Notes under the pieces: generated by a model
The model's database searches: none
The model's input: only the letters and a program-made list of their open reading frames with translations
What the model was told of the DNA's origin: nothing
In this document: positions 17,480 through 26,564 of the stretch, piece by piece
Layout of the letters: each line of letters opens with the position of its first letter
Position numbering within the stretch: the stretch's first letter is position 1
Translations under genes and position numbers: made by a program
NCBI GenBank assembly: GCA_019309045.1
Contig: JAFDGZ010000001.1
Span: 1 to 64,000, forward strand
Origin: Deltaproteobacteria bacterium
GTDB taxonomy: Bacteria; Desulfobacterota; Syntrophobacteria; BM002
Direction: 5' to 3'
DNA: 64,000 nt

Positions 17480-19399
17480 CTAGCTTATCTCCAGAATAAC
17501 TTTCAGATATTTTTGGGACCTGGCCAGTTGCCAGGCCTGGGCGTAGTCAGAGAGGGGCAATATTTTCTCGGTAAAGCAACTGGTGTCGATTTGCGGCAAG
17601 AGCTCGATAGCCAGGTCGAAATGCTTGGCAGCACTACCGACAGAGCCCACAATCATCTTGTCATAGGCCACAATATTTTCAAATGTATACTGCCTGCGCG
17701 CATAAGGCAAACCGAGCAGAAGAATCTTGGCACCCGCAGGACTGTCGTGCAGCAGGACATCTAGCGCCTCTGGATTACCTGTCACTTCCACCAGATTTTC
17801 AAAATCAGCCAAACCGGAGAGGTTCTCTGCTACTTCGATGCCAGAGCCTCTGAGGTAGTCCAATCTTTTCGGGTTGCGGTCTATCACCGTTACCTGATGG
17901 CCCCAGAGTTGTAATACTCGGGCACAGAGGTGGCCGAGTGAGCCGGCGCCAACCACGGCACACTTCTTTGGCGCTTTTCTTTCCCGCCAGGTTCGCCGCA
18001 GCCGCTTGAGGCCTTTCAGGGCAACCGCCAGAGGCTCACAAAGACAGGCTTTCAACAAATCGAACTCTGCCGGCAGGGCATGGACATATTTCCCGGGCAC
18101 GGCCACATATTCTGCGTAACCGCCGTTTCTGCCGATGACGCCCAGCTCAACCCTCTGGTTGCAGGCGATCCAGTTTTCTCGCTGACAGGCCTCGCAGGTG
18201 CCGCAGCTCTGAATGCACTCCACCACAACGGCATGACCGACCTTCAGGTGGTTGACATTGGGCCCAATGTCAACCACCCGGCCACTGAACTCATGTCCAG
18301 GGATAATGGGATATTTTGCCGTCCCTTGCCTGTAATACCCCAGGGTTCCCTCATAGACTTCGATGTCAGTAGCACAGACTGCCTCATAGGCAACCCGAAT
18401 CAGGACATCTCCAGGTTTGACTCTGGGAATGTCAATTTCCTCGAGTCTGGCTTCGCCCGCGCCATGAATGACCACAGCTCTACAGGTACGGTCGAAAAGT
18501 ATCTCCTCCCTGGCATTTGGATTTTCCATAATACCACCATCCAGCAACCCTTTTATGGTGCCTATGCTCTTGTTGGCCCGAAAGCGCGTAGTCTCGCCAA
18601 CCATCTGCCAGAAGCGCAGCGATCCTGCTCGTCTGTCGTCAGCTGAACATAGAAAGCGTCCCCAGTCAAAGACGAGCCGTGTTGCTTCCTGGAGCGGTGT
18701 AGCCACAGCATGCTTGCTCCCTTTGATGCCAATCCAGCGGGCAGCAACTGCCTCGCGATAGTAGCGTCTGCGAACCTGCCGCCAGTTCTCCTCGTGTATA
18801 TGGTAAAGGGCGGCCTCTGGTTCATAAACAACCTGGTAGTTGCGCTCCATCCAGTATTTGGCCCATTCAATATCTTCCAACCCCAACAGACTTTCGTCAA
18901 ATGGGTGTTCCAGCCACAGGTCTCTGCGGATGGCAGAATTGGCGTTGTTGGCAAAAAAACGAGGCGGCCGCATAATCCTGGGTCTGGGACCAAAGGTTCG
19001 CCGCATGTCCTGGATTTCACTGAACTTGGAAGATCGCCCTCCCATCTGCCGGCCATAAACCATGGCTGTGCTGGGATCACGCAGCGGCTCTACCAACCTG
19101 CCCAGCCAATGTTCATCAACTGGCAGGGTATGGGCCGAGACAATGGCGATGAACTTCCCAGAACTGTTGCGAATACCCACGTTCAACGAATAGCCGAAAG
19201 TAAAATCATGGCTCTGCACGTGAAGCAGCTTGTCTGCCTCCCTGCGAGCGATATCGCAAGTTTTGTCCAGCGATCCTGAATCGACGACAATGGTCTCATA
19301 ATCCCTGTAAGCCTGCTTGGCCAACGCCGCCAGCAGAGCCGGCAAGAACTTCTCTTCATTGAATGTGCGGATAACTACAGTTGTTTCTGGCTGACCCAT
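17480..19399 (-). CDS. Fusion: GT2 glycosyltransferase plus zinc-type alcohol dehydrogenase
   Basis: This 639-residue chain joins two enzymes. Residues 1 to about 270 are a family-2 glycosyltransferase: VVIRTFNEEKFLPALL, YETIVVDSGSLDKT, VSAHTLPVD and a GLEDIEWAKYW acid segment. Residues about 305-639 are a medium-chain dehydrogenase with AVCATDIEVYEG (catalytic Zn Cys), PGHEFSGRV, the four structural-zinc cysteines in CGTCEACQRENWIAC, and the NAD-binding GAGSLGHLCARVL followed by an acidic residue (VIDRN) favouring NAD over NADP. No stop or frameshift separates them. AAGGATAG directly precedes the ATG. It is the last gene of the operon starting at 22039 (273 nt after the hydroxyacid dehydrogenase gene). 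It could oxidise a sugar and transfer it, but substrates are unknown. Confidence 0.82.
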   Translation of the reverse strand: MGQPETTVVIRTFNEEKFLPALLAALAKQAYRDYETIVVDSGSLDKTCDIARREADKLLHVQSHDFTFGYSLNVGIRNSSGKFIAIVSAHTLPVDEHWLGRLVEPLRDPSTAMVYGRQMGGRSSKFSEIQDMRRTFGPRPRIMRPPRFFANNANSAIRRDLWLEHPFDESLLGLEDIEWAKYWMERNYQVVYEPEAALYHIHEENWRQVRRRYYREAVAARWIGIKGSKHAVATPLQEATRLVFDWGRFLCSADDRRAGSLRFWQMVGETTRFRANKSIGTIKGLLDGGIMENPNAREEILFDRTCRAVVIHGAGEARLEEIDIPRVKPGDVLIRVAYEAVCATDIEVYEGTLGYYRQGTAKYPIIPGHEFSGRVVDIGPNVNHLKVGHAVVVECIQSCGTCEACQRENWIACNQRVELGVIGRNGGYAEYVAVPGKYVHALPAEFDLLKACLCEPLAVALKGLKRLRRTWRERKAPKKCAVVGAGSLGHLCARVLQLWGHQVTVIDRNPKRLDYLRGSGIEVAENLSGLADFENLVEVTGNPEALDVLLHDSPAGAKILLLGLPYARRQYTFENIVAYDKMIVGSVGSAAKHFDLAIELLPQIDTSCFTEKILPLSDYAQAWQLARSQKYLKVILEIS

Positions 19400-19672
19400 C
19401 TATCCTTGACCTGAACTAAGCCCAAGTCTTTCAACTCATAACTTCAACAATGAACTTGTTTATTCAGGGCTTAGCGCTGAGTGAGCAATTGCTTCGAGGT
19501 AAGTCAACTAAGTACGTCACCATATTTGCGAATCTAAGTACCTGGTGAAGCTAAAGCAAAATGCCTGCAGTTTACTCCTGCGCCGACGTCCCGAAGAGGC
19601 TGCAGTATTATTGCTTGCGCCAGGCAGCAATCAATACAACAGGGGCCCATTATTCAGTGCCCACCGAAATAA

Positions 19673-20620
19673 TCAGGCGAGCGCTGCCTGGCGCAGTCCG
19701 GCGAGCAAGTTTCGCACCGTACTTTCATGCACCCGCTTCCAGGCTCGCGGGCTGCTGTTCGCAGTGTGCGGAGCCAGCAGGCAGTTGTCCAGGCTCCGCA
19801 GTGGACTGTCCGCCGGCAGGGGCTCCTCTTCAAACACGTCCAGGGCAGCACCGGCAATAAGGCGCTGGCGCAAGGCTTCTATCAAAGCAGCTTCATCCAC
19901 CACCGGCCCCCGAGAGGTGTTGATCAGATAAGCGCCCGGCTTCATCTGCTCCAGTTCCGCTCTGCCAATCAGGTGGTAGGATGTGGGGTTGAGATCGGGG
20001 TTGAGACTGACAAAATCAGCTGTGGCCAGAAGTTCTTCCAGGGAAACCACCTCTAGGCCGGTCTCAGCTATGAATTCATCTGGCAGTTCCACGATATCGT
20101 TGCCAAGGACGCGCATGCCGAAACTGACCGCCCGCCGCACAACTGCTTTGCCGCAGTCCCCCACTCCCACGACGCCCAGGACGCATTCTCCCAGAGAGAG
20201 CAGGCTCGGCTTCTCCCATTTGCCATTACGGATGTCCCGGTCCAACCACGGCAGCTTGCGGGCGAATGTCAGGATATAGCCGAGAACTGTATCAGCCACC
20301 GGCTCGGAGAAGGCATTCGGGGTTCGGTAAACCGGGATTCCCCGACGGGCCGCGGCTTCAGCATCAATTGAGTCGATGCCGGTGCCCCACTTGGAAATCA
20401 CTTTGAGGCGTGGAGCAGCCGCCAACACACGTTCAGTAATTTTGTCGTCGCCGCAGATGATTCCGTCAATGTCCCCAATAACTCCCAGCAGTTCCTCTTC
20501 GCTCAATCTCTCCCTCACCCGAGCGCCAATGAGTTCCACGCCTTCTCCAGCAAGGCGCTCCCGGTAATCTTCCATTACGGGCAGAAAGTACGGCGCTGAC
20601 ACCAAAACTCTCCAGGTCAT
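19673..20620 (-). CDS. D-2-hydroxyacid dehydrogenase (SerA-like)
   Basis: The protein (315 residues from the ATG at 20620) is a D-isomer-specific 2-hydroxyacid dehydrogenase. It has the dinucleotide-binding GVVGVGDCGKAV, the catalytic Arg in NTSRGPVVDE, the Glu in DVFEEEPL and the His in APHTANSS. A GTG at 20632 also opens the frame, but it overlaps the AAGGAG at 20632-20637, so the ATG at 20620 with 11-nt spacing is the start. That AAGGAG overlaps the stop codon of kdsB, so translation is coupled. Relatives reduce or oxidise 2-keto/2-hydroxy acids such as 3-phosphoglycerate. Beside kdsB it may act on a ulosonic-acid precursor, which is inference. Confidence 0.85.
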   Translation of the reverse strand: MTWRVLVSAPYFLPVMEDYRERLAGEGVELIGARVRERLSEEELLGVIGDIDGIICGDDKITERVLAAAPRLKVISKWGTGIDSIDAEAAARRGIPVYRTPNAFSEPVADTVLGYILTFARKLPWLDRDIRNGKWEKPSLLSLGECVLGVVGVGDCGKAVVRRAVSFGMRVLGNDIVELPDEFIAETGLEVVSLEELLATADFVSLNPDLNPTSYHLIGRAELEQMKPGAYLINTSRGPVVDEAALIEALRQRLIAGAALDVFEEEPLPADSPLRSLDNCLLAPHTANSSPRAWKRVHESTVRNLLAGLRQAALA

Positions 20621-20635
20621 TTTTCCCTTCACTCC

Positions 20636-21397
20636 TTATTGTACTATATATTTCTTGGTCAATGGATCTTCTTGCAACAATGCTTCTACGAGATGCAGAT
20701 CTTCAGGGGTGTCAACGGGATGCGTGGCGTAGGTAGTTTCCACCATCTTCACTTTGCGGCCGTGCTCGATAAAGCGCAGCATGTCTATGGACTCAGCCAC
20801 CTCCAGAGGTGTTGGCGGCAGCCGGCTGAACTCCTGCAGGGATTCGGTAGTAAAGGGAATGATGCATACCTGTCTGTAAACAGGCAGCTGAGCGAAAGGT
20901 TGCAGATGGCGGCTCGGTATCGGTTCCCGGGACATGTACACCGCAAACCCCTCCAGATCCATAACCACCTTGATGGTGTTTGGATCGACAAACTCTTCTT
21001 CCGATTGAATGCGGCCTGCCAGATTGACGCAGGCAATTCGTCTGTCGCCGCTGCGCAAAGGGGCCGTAGAAGTCGCAATCATCTCTGGATAGGTCATGGG
21101 CTCGTCGCCTTGCACCATAACAACAATATCTGCGCTGAGTTTGCTGGCCGCCTCAGCTACCCGGTCACTGGCTCGCTGGTGAGATGCTGAGGTCATCACA
21201 GCCTTGCCGCCGAAGGCCTCCACAGCCGCCATAATCTCCTGATCACAGGTGGCCACAAGAACCTCGTCCAGTATGTCGCACATGGCAGTACGGCGGTATA
21301 CATGCTCTATCATTGGCAGACCCAGGATGGGAGCCAGGGGTTTCCCCGGAAAGCGGCTCGAACCCATGCGAGCTGGTATTATAGCTATTATTTTCAT
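20636..21397 (-). CDS. kdsB: 3-deoxy-manno-octulosonate cytidylyltransferase (CMP-Kdo synthetase)
   Basis: This 253-residue protein has the family N-terminus IIAIIPARMGSSRFPGKPLA, with the CTP-binding PAR and GKPL segments. EVLVATCD, HQRASDRVAEA and VMVQGDEPM are further KdsB marks. It forms CMP-Kdo, or CMP of a Kdo-like sugar, from CTP. Length is normal for KdsB (about 245-255). The ATG has AAGGA, which spans the end of the upstream cyclase-like gene (3-nt gap). Being inside a glycan locus rather than next to other lipopolysaccharide core genes, it may be a second copy dedicated to surface polysaccharide and could use a modified Kdo. Confidence 0.9.
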   Translation of the reverse strand: MKIIAIIPARMGSSRFPGKPLAPILGLPMIEHVYRRTAMCDILDEVLVATCDQEIMAAVEAFGGKAVMTSASHQRASDRVAEAASKLSADIVVMVQGDEPMTYPEMIATSTAPLRSGDRRIACVNLAGRIQSEEEFVDPNTIKVVMDLEGFAVYMSREPIPSRHLQPFAQLPVYRQVCIIPFTTESLQEFSRLPPTPLEVAESIDMLRFIEHGRKVKMVETTYATHPVDTPEDLHLVEALLQEDPLTKKYIVQ

Positions 21398-21400
21398 AAG

Positions 21401-22039
21401 CTATCCTTCAATAAGCACTGCCCGGGCCGGGGCGCCGTCGCAGCCCACCAGCTTGAGCGGCAGGCAAACGAGCTGGTAGGCTCCTGGGCTGACGTGCCGC
21501 AGGTTGAGCCCTTCGATGATAACAACGCCAGCCTGCAACAGGATGCAGTGGGTCAATGGCTTGGAGTCGGTGAAAAGCTGCACCGACAAGTAATCAATGC
21601 CTACAAGGCGAATGCCTCTGGCTACGATCCAGCTGGCAGCTTCCTGGGTGAGGGCAACGTATTCAGTCTGAAAGCTGTGCTCCGCCTGGCGCCACAAGTT
21701 CGAATTGCGGGTCTTGAAAAGCAGCCGTTCGGTGCCAGCGGGCAAGGAGAGGCTGTCCAGAAACTCTGGTTCAATCCTGGTGTCCACTTGCGGCACTTCC
21801 ACAATAAGGACCGGCCCAATGAGTGCCTCCAGCGGCAGCTCGTCAATCGCCGGAGCCTTGTCGATAAAGTGGCTGGGAGCATCAACGTGGGTACCCGAGT
21901 GCACACTGCACGAGAGTCTGGAGACGTTGCATTCGTCGCCTGTTGCTATGGATCGATAGCGCTCCACCTTGACAGGCGAGTCACCTGGCCACACCGGCAG
22001 TGCCGGGCTGACCGGCAGCGAAATGTCTAAAATTTTCAA
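21401..22039 (-). CDS. Cyclase / kynurenine-formamidase-like hydrolase
   Basis: This 212-residue protein carries HSGTHVDAPSHF (about 47-58), the metal-binding motif of the cyclase/arylformamidase (KynB-like) family, and starts with ILDISLPVSPALPVWPGD, also typical. Members hydrolyse amides or lactones using a bound metal. It is the first gene of the operon with kdsB, the hydroxyacid dehydrogenase and the GT2-dehydrogenase fusion, and it follows a good sigma-70-type promoter at 22112-22140. Its presence beside CMP-Kdo synthesis suggests lactone opening or amide hydrolysis of a sugar acid; tryptophan catabolism is unlikely because no other kyn genes are present. Confidence 0.8.
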   Translation of the reverse strand: MKILDISLPVSPALPVWPGDSPVKVERYRSIATGDECNVSRLSCSVHSGTHVDAPSHFIDKAPAIDELPLEALIGPVLIVEVPQVDTRIEPEFLDSLSLPAGTERLLFKTRNSNLWRQAEHSFQTEYVALTQEAASWIVARGIRLVGIDYLSVQLFTDSKPLTHCILLQAGVVIIEGLNLRHVSPGAYQLVCLPLKLVGCDGAPARAVLIEG

Positions 22040-22111
22040 GAGCTCATATCCCTTCAGGCTACACCCAAGAAACTGTCAACAGCGAGAACACTTTCCTGGA
22101 GAATGCGGAGC

Positions 22112-22140
22112 AATATAACTTTCGACTATAATTTTGTCAA
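22112..22140 (-). promoter_or_regulatory. Sigma-70-type promoter of the cyclase-kdsB operon
   Basis: Read on the minus strand, TTGACA (22140-22135) is followed after 17 bases by TATATT (22117-22112). The -35 box is perfect. The expected start of transcription is near 22105, about 66 bases before the ATG at 22039. Confidence 0.65.
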
Positions 22141-22334
22141 GATTTTGATATCTTAACACCTTCCTGAAATATGGACAATTGCGGGCCCCGAGAGTAGCGT
22201 TAGACGAGCCGTCAAAACATGATAGAATAAAACTCAGTATATTCCTGAAGCGCAGAGCCAGATTTTCTTGCAATGCCAGGGACTCCTGTGATACATGCGC
22301 TGCAATCAGAACATTTATCTGGCTGCAGCGGTAC

Positions 22335-22362
22335 TTGCACTTTGCAGGCTTGCCAATATAAT
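22335..22362 (+). promoter_or_regulatory. Sigma-70-type promoter of surface-carbohydrate paralogue 4
   Basis: TTGCAC (22335-22340), a 16-base spacer and a perfect TATAAT (22357-22362) precede the gene start at 22404 by about 40 bases. This places transcription start near 22370 and the GGAG ribosome-binding site just upstream of the ATG. Confidence 0.6.
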
Positions 22363-22403
22363 ACCACCCTGCCTCGACCGCATGAAGTGGAGAGCCGTGG
22401 TCT

Positions 22404-23831
22404 ATGAGCGCCCCTATCTGGAAAAAAACAGCTTTACTGATCCCGGTAGAAAACCAGGTGCGTGAGCTGGATGCCAAGCTGCTGCTTGCTTGCGTTGCTG
22501 CTAGGCGCGGCATGCAGTCCGTTATCGGCTTCAAGCGGGACATAGAGTTTGGCATTGCCTCCTTTCCACCCAGCATCTTTCTTGCCAAATCCCTAAGGAT
22601 CGGCAAGCGCAAGATTTTTCCACTGAGCCGCAGACTGGGCCACAAGATCGTCGCCTGGGATGAAGAAGCCCTGGTGCATTTGCCGGCGGACATTTATTAT
22701 TCGCGGAGATTATCGGCTCGGGGAATGAAATACGTATCGCATTTGTTTGCCTGGGGCGATGATAATGCCGAGCTGTGGCGGCGGTATCCTGCATTGCCCG
22801 GCGCCACCCGGATTCACGTAACGGGCAATCCCCGAGGCGACCTGCTGCGGCGCGACATGAGGATCTTTTATCAGGAAGAAGCAGCAAGAATCAGACAATC
22901 TTATGGACAGTTTATACTCGTTAACACCAATTTCAACCATGTGAATGCCTTTTATCCAGCACAGAACCTGTTTCAACCCATAAAAAGATCAGGTGAAGAA
23001 CCGGAGTTCGGTCAGGCGGCCCGGGGAATGCCGCGCAAGTATGCCGAAGGGTTGCGGGATCACAAGCAGACCATTTTCGAGCATTTTCAAAGACTTATTC
23101 CTGTCCTGGACGAGTCTTTTCCGGAATACACCATCGTGGTGCGGCCTCACCCCACAGAAAACCAGAAGATTTACCAGGAGATCGCCGCCAGGTGCCGTCG
23201 GGTCCGGGTCACCAATCAGGGCAACGTGGTGCCATGGTTGCTGGCCACTTGCGCCCTGATTCATAACGGCTGTACCACAGGGGTGGAAGCCTATGCCATG
23301 CGGGTGCCCAGCATTTCCTACATGCCGGAAACAAATGAATACTACGACTATGGTTTTTATCAGTTGCCGAATCGACTGAGCTACCAGTGTTTCAACCTCA
23401 GCGACCTGCAAGATACCCTGGCGCGGATCCTGGAGGGACAGCTGGCTGCCCTCCATGGTGAAGAGGGCGAGGCCCTTGTCAAGCGTCACCTGGCAGCCCA
23501 GAGCGGACCTCTGGCCTGCGAGCGGATCGTGGACATTCTGCAGAAGGTCGCTCAAGACCTGATCCGATGTCCTTCACCATCCTGGCGCCACAGGCTGGCT
23601 GGCCGGCTGCAGACAACCAGCCGCCGCCTGAGACAAAATGTAAAAGCCAAACTGCCGGGTGCAACCAAGACCAAGGAGTTCCAACAGCACCGCTATCCAC
23701 CGGTTGCCCTGCAGGACATCAGCTCGCGAATTGACAAATTCCAGGAGATTCTGGGCGGCGACGAACAGGTAGAGGTAAGTCAGGTATCCAGAAATATTTT
23801 CCGGGTGGCGCCGGCAGCGAGGCATATCTGA
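22404..23831 (+). CDS. Surface carbohydrate biosynthesis protein, paralogue 4
   Basis: This 475-residue protein of the five-copy family has LLIPVENQVRELDAKLLLAC, AWDEEALVHLP, LFAWGDDNAELW, VTGNPRGDLLR, NTNFNHVNAF, VRPHP and IHNGCTTGVEAY. Where the other copies read LSHQCF it reads LSYQCF. It has its own promoter and is followed after 71 nt by a small sulfotransferase gene on the same strand, with a large sulfotransferase gene opposing. The surface-gene plus small-sulfotransferase pair is repeated at 26565-29004. Soluble; no membrane segment seen. Likely a glycosyl- or related transferase of glycan synthesis. Confidence 0.8.
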   Translation: MSAPIWKKTALLIPVENQVRELDAKLLLACVAARRGMQSVIGFKRDIEFGIASFPPSIFLAKSLRIGKRKIFPLSRRLGHKIVAWDEEALVHLPADIYYSRRLSARGMKYVSHLFAWGDDNAELWRRYPALPGATRIHVTGNPRGDLLRRDMRIFYQEEAARIRQSYGQFILVNTNFNHVNAFYPAQNLFQPIKRSGEEPEFGQAARGMPRKYAEGLRDHKQTIFEHFQRLIPVLDESFPEYTIVVRPHPTENQKIYQEIAARCRRVRVTNQGNVVPWLLATCALIHNGCTTGVEAYAMRVPSISYMPETNEYYDYGFYQLPNRLSYQCFNLSDLQDTLARILEGQLAALHGEEGEALVKRHLAAQSGPLACERIVDILQKVAQDLIRCPSPSWRHRLAGRLQTTSRRLRQNVKAKLPGATKTKEFQQHRYPPVALQDISSRIDKFQEILGGDEQVEVSQVSRNIFRVAPAARHI

Positions 23832-23902
23832 GGTAATGCTGCCAACACTGTTGTTTGCAATGCTCAACTGGAAGCTTTGTTGATATTCAACCGGGAGATT
23901 AT

Positions 23903-24775
23903 ATGAAAATTCTCATCCTCGGACGCGGAAAATCTGGAACAACCGCCCTGTTATTCAAAATGGCGGCCGGGCTTGCAGACTGCCAGGCCTTTTCCGGTGG
24001 ATATCCTGCCAGACATCAAAGCCTGCATGGCAATGCCATTTTCAAATATACTTATAGCGAAAGAAAAGGCAAGACCTTCGAGCTCTATCAGCAACACCTG
24101 GCAGAGCAACCGTATGATCGGAAAATCTGGATGGCGCGTGATCCTCGGGATGCCGCCGTGAGCAAGATGCTCTATCGTTGGCACAAGGGACCAAAAGGAA
24201 GCTGGAGACAGTTCTGGCAGCACCTGCGGCTGGTGGAGCAAAAAGAGCGCCAGCCCCACTCGATTCCTTTCCATGTCCTTTGCAGCTATGCTGGCCACGG
24301 CCCCTGGCCTCTGGCAACTGAGGCGTTGATCGAGGGCGAACGGTTTCGCAGCCAGCGAATGGCCGAGTTCGTAAAGAACCTTGGTGATGATTGGTTTGTC
24401 TTTACCTACGAAGACATGGTGCGCGGCAATTTCAAGGCCTTGAATCACTATCTCGGTTTCGAGGTCCACCTGGAGGCAGAGGTGCCGCAAACCACCAAGA
24501 AATCAAAGGTGGCTCGCAAGAAGGCCTTTGGCGATTGGCGCAACTGGTTTACACCGGAAGACGTCCAGCTGTTCAAAGCAGCCTACCTGCCGTATATGGA
24601 AGTCATTGGCTATGACTGCCGCGACTGGCAGATCAACCCCAGGCCCGTCATAGAGCCGCAATTTGCCTCTCTCTATATGAAAAGCCTGGTGCGCAAGAAT
24701 GCCCTGAACAAAATCCGCAAATTCTGCACCAAGATATTTGCTGGTACAACTCACAGTAGTCGGCCGCAGCAGTGA
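23903..24775 (+). CDS. Sulfotransferase-like protein, GKSGTT type, copy 1
   Basis: This 290-residue protein begins KILILGRGKSGTTALLFKMA, a PAPS-binding loop at the extreme N-terminus, and has KIWMARDPRDAAVSKMLYRW with the Arg and Ser of the 3'-phosphate site. The GGGAG at 23893-23897 fixes the start at the ATG at 23903 rather than an in-frame upstream codon at 23855. Its paralogue is at 28150-29004. Both share KIWMARDPRD, MLYRWH, FTYE.MV, a ..GDWR.WFTPEDV segment and a YLPYMEVIGYDC block near the C-terminus. It is probably co-transcribed with the surface-carbohydrate gene upstream and may sulfate its product. Confidence 0.75.
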   Translation: MKILILGRGKSGTTALLFKMAAGLADCQAFSGGYPARHQSLHGNAIFKYTYSERKGKTFELYQQHLAEQPYDRKIWMARDPRDAAVSKMLYRWHKGPKGSWRQFWQHLRLVEQKERQPHSIPFHVLCSYAGHGPWPLATEALIEGERFRSQRMAEFVKNLGDDWFVFTYEDMVRGNFKALNHYLGFEVHLEAEVPQTTKKSKVARKKAFGDWRNWFTPEDVQLFKAAYLPYMEVIGYDCRDWQINPRPVIEPQFASLYMKSLVRKNALNKIRKFCTKIFAGTTHSSRPQQ

Positions 24776-24880
24776 TCTCAATGCCCCCGGGACAGAACAC
24801 CGTGATCAGTTGGCGCAGTCGGCCGCCTCCTGGAAGCCTCGGCAGGAACAGGCCGACAATGCTGGCCCGGACGGCAGTTT

Positions 24881-26023
24881 TCACAAGTCAACTGCTTCGT
24901 CGAGCAGGGCCTGGTAGATTTCCCCTGTTTCCGTGTCAATTTTTCGCAATACTTCCGGGCTGAGAGTCTGGTACCGGTAAAGAGTACTCCGCAAGATCTT
25001 CTCTTTTTCCGGACCGAAGCTGGTGTTTGCACTGATCTGGTTGCAATTGAAGGTGGGGATCAACAGGATATCATTGAAGTCGATATCTAAAAATTCACAT
25101 AAGTACTGCATGACGTCTGCGGTTCGGCTTACCAGATCTTCAAAGCGAATGATGCAGACTCGGTCGGCAAACATCTCTTTGTTTCTCAGCATGGCGGCAC
25201 CATTTTCTTGCCACTGAGCCAGGGCGTTATCGATGTCACCGTACTTGTTATGCTTTTTCTGGGGAGCATGCCGCAAGGCCGATGGATACCAGTTCTTGGG
25301 GTCCCTGACGATGGATATCAGGCGCCCATCCGGATAGACATGGAAAAACGCCTTCATGTTGGAAACTTTCATTGACAGCCTGGGTGTAAAGCCAGTGACG
25401 AACTTTTTTGACCCCAGCACATTATAGTTGTTGAGCCAGGCTCCAAAAAAAGAAGTCATGTAAGCATCGAAAATGTCACGCTGGCTGATCCGGCTGATGC
25501 CCGCAAGGTATTTGCAGAATATTTCCTTTTGCAGAGCAGGCAGAAAGATGAAGGGAAATGTCTCATCAGAGCGCTCTTTGTGATAGCCTTCTTTGAAGAG
25601 ACGGACAACGATATCTTCGAAAAGGATCTCAAACCAGGCCTCTGGACTGTCGCGCAGATCGAGTACTGGCCAGAAGTACTTCTTGGGGTAACCAATTTTC
25701 AGCTCATAAGGATGCGCATGCAGCTGGTGGTGGCCGTCAAAGAGCCTGCTCAGCAGTGTTCCCCCTGAACGTTGGATCTGAGATATGAGAGCCAGGGGTT
25801 CGGTTACTGGAATCAAATGCTTGAGGCAGGTGCGGCTGAGATCATGGAGTATGGATTTGCTGCCATTCAGCTCACTCTTCAGAATTTTTCTTCTGGTCAG
25901 GCTCTTGCGAAGTCTGTGCAAGCTGACGCGCCCCTCTGCGGCCATGATGGCCTCGGTCATTCTTTCTCCCAGGATCTGCCTGGCTGCAAGAAACAAGAAT
26001 CTTTCATAGTATTTTTTCAACAT
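24881..26023 (-). CDS. Sulfotransferase-like protein, RSGGT type, copy 4
   Basis: This protein has LALISQIQRSGGTLLSRLFD, HAHPYELKIGY, YMTSFFGAWLNNYN and LISIVRDPKNWYPSA, the same order as copies 1-3. The open frame runs back to a TTG at 26083, but alignment with copy 1 starts at the MLKKYYERF Met, whose ATG at 26023 has a GGA seven bases upstream, giving 380 residues. It stands alone on the minus strand between two plus-strand surface-carbohydrate/small-sulfotransferase pairs and converges on the gene ending at 24775 with a 105-nt gap. A PAPS-dependent sulfotransferase acting on the surface glycan is the likely role. Confidence 0.7.
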   Translation of the reverse strand: MLKKYYERFLFLAARQILGERMTEAIMAAEGRVSLHRLRKSLTRRKILKSELNGSKSILHDLSRTCLKHLIPVTEPLALISQIQRSGGTLLSRLFDGHHQLHAHPYELKIGYPKKYFWPVLDLRDSPEAWFEILFEDIVVRLFKEGYHKERSDETFPFIFLPALQKEIFCKYLAGISRISQRDIFDAYMTSFFGAWLNNYNVLGSKKFVTGFTPRLSMKVSNMKAFFHVYPDGRLISIVRDPKNWYPSALRHAPQKKHNKYGDIDNALAQWQENGAAMLRNKEMFADRVCIIRFEDLVSRTADVMQYLCEFLDIDFNDILLIPTFNCNQISANTSFGPEKEKILRSTLYRYQTLSPEVLRKIDTETGEIYQALLDEAVDL

Positions 26024-26460
26024 GTTGTTTTCCATAAATCGCCAGCAAACCAACCGCCTGTTTGTTAGCCTGGCTGCCTGCAAGGAGCATACTACCCGGC
26101 AACCCTGCAGCTCCAGGGCAGTTTAGAGCCTGCAACGCTCTGAAAAAAACACCATCTCTCTGCTCAAGAAATGGAGTTTGTCTGAGGTTGCCGCTATGTT
26201 CAAGACTGTTCCGTCAACTCCCGATAATTTGCTGCATCTTAAAGCAATTTACGCTCACCCTGCTGTGATTGTCAAGATATCCTCCCCTGTTGCGGCAATT
26301 GTCCTCGGCAGTGCTGCGCAGCTGCTTCACTGCCAAGAGTGCCAGAGCCTCGCAAAGGATCACTGTCAGCAGCAACACTCAGACCAGGCTGCATACCATT
26401 GTATCTGCAAGCGGCGCCATGGACCTTCTCAAGTTTTGTCCGAGTCAGGATAATCCGTAC

Positions 26461-26490
26461 TTGACACTTGCTTCCTCCTTGGCCTAACAT
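26461..26490 (+). promoter_or_regulatory. Sigma-70-type promoter of surface-carbohydrate paralogue 5
   Basis: A perfect TTGACA (26461-26466), an 18-base spacer and TAACAT (26485-26490) point to a transcription start near 26497. The mRNA would begin just before the leader hairpin, about 68 bases upstream of the ATG at 26565. Confidence 0.55.
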
Positions 26491-26505
26491 TTTTTGGACA
26501 ACTGA

Positions 26506-26535
26506 AGAGCCCCTCGGGCGAAGGCGCCGGGCTCT
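26506..26535 (+). promoter_or_regulatory. Leader hairpin before surface-carbohydrate paralogue 5
   Basis: AGAGCCC (26506-26512) pairs with GGGCTCT (26529-26535) around a G/C-rich 16-base loop. No T-tract follows, so it is not an ordinary terminator. It lies in the predicted 5' leader, 29 bases before the start codon, and could stabilise the mRNA or influence translation. Confidence 0.4.
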
Positions 26536-26564
26536 AGCAGTGACTGCCATTGAGAGTTAACTAT

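Larger units (their letters stand above)
22040..22403. other. Divergent promoter region, 364 bases
   Basis: It lies between the minus-strand cyclase-kdsB operon and the plus-strand gene at 22404. It contains the two facing-away promoters listed separately and otherwise no coding potential that I can support. The middle, about 22150-22330, shows nothing recognisable. Confidence 0.6.
26024..26564. other. Divergent intergenic region, 541 bases
   Basis: It separates the minus-strand sulfotransferase gene from surface-carbohydrate paralogue 5. The right end holds a promoter (26461-26490) and a leader hairpin (26506-26535). In the left 430 bases short open frames exist on both strands, but none has a convincing ribosome-binding site or recognisable product. 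Confidence 0.5.
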
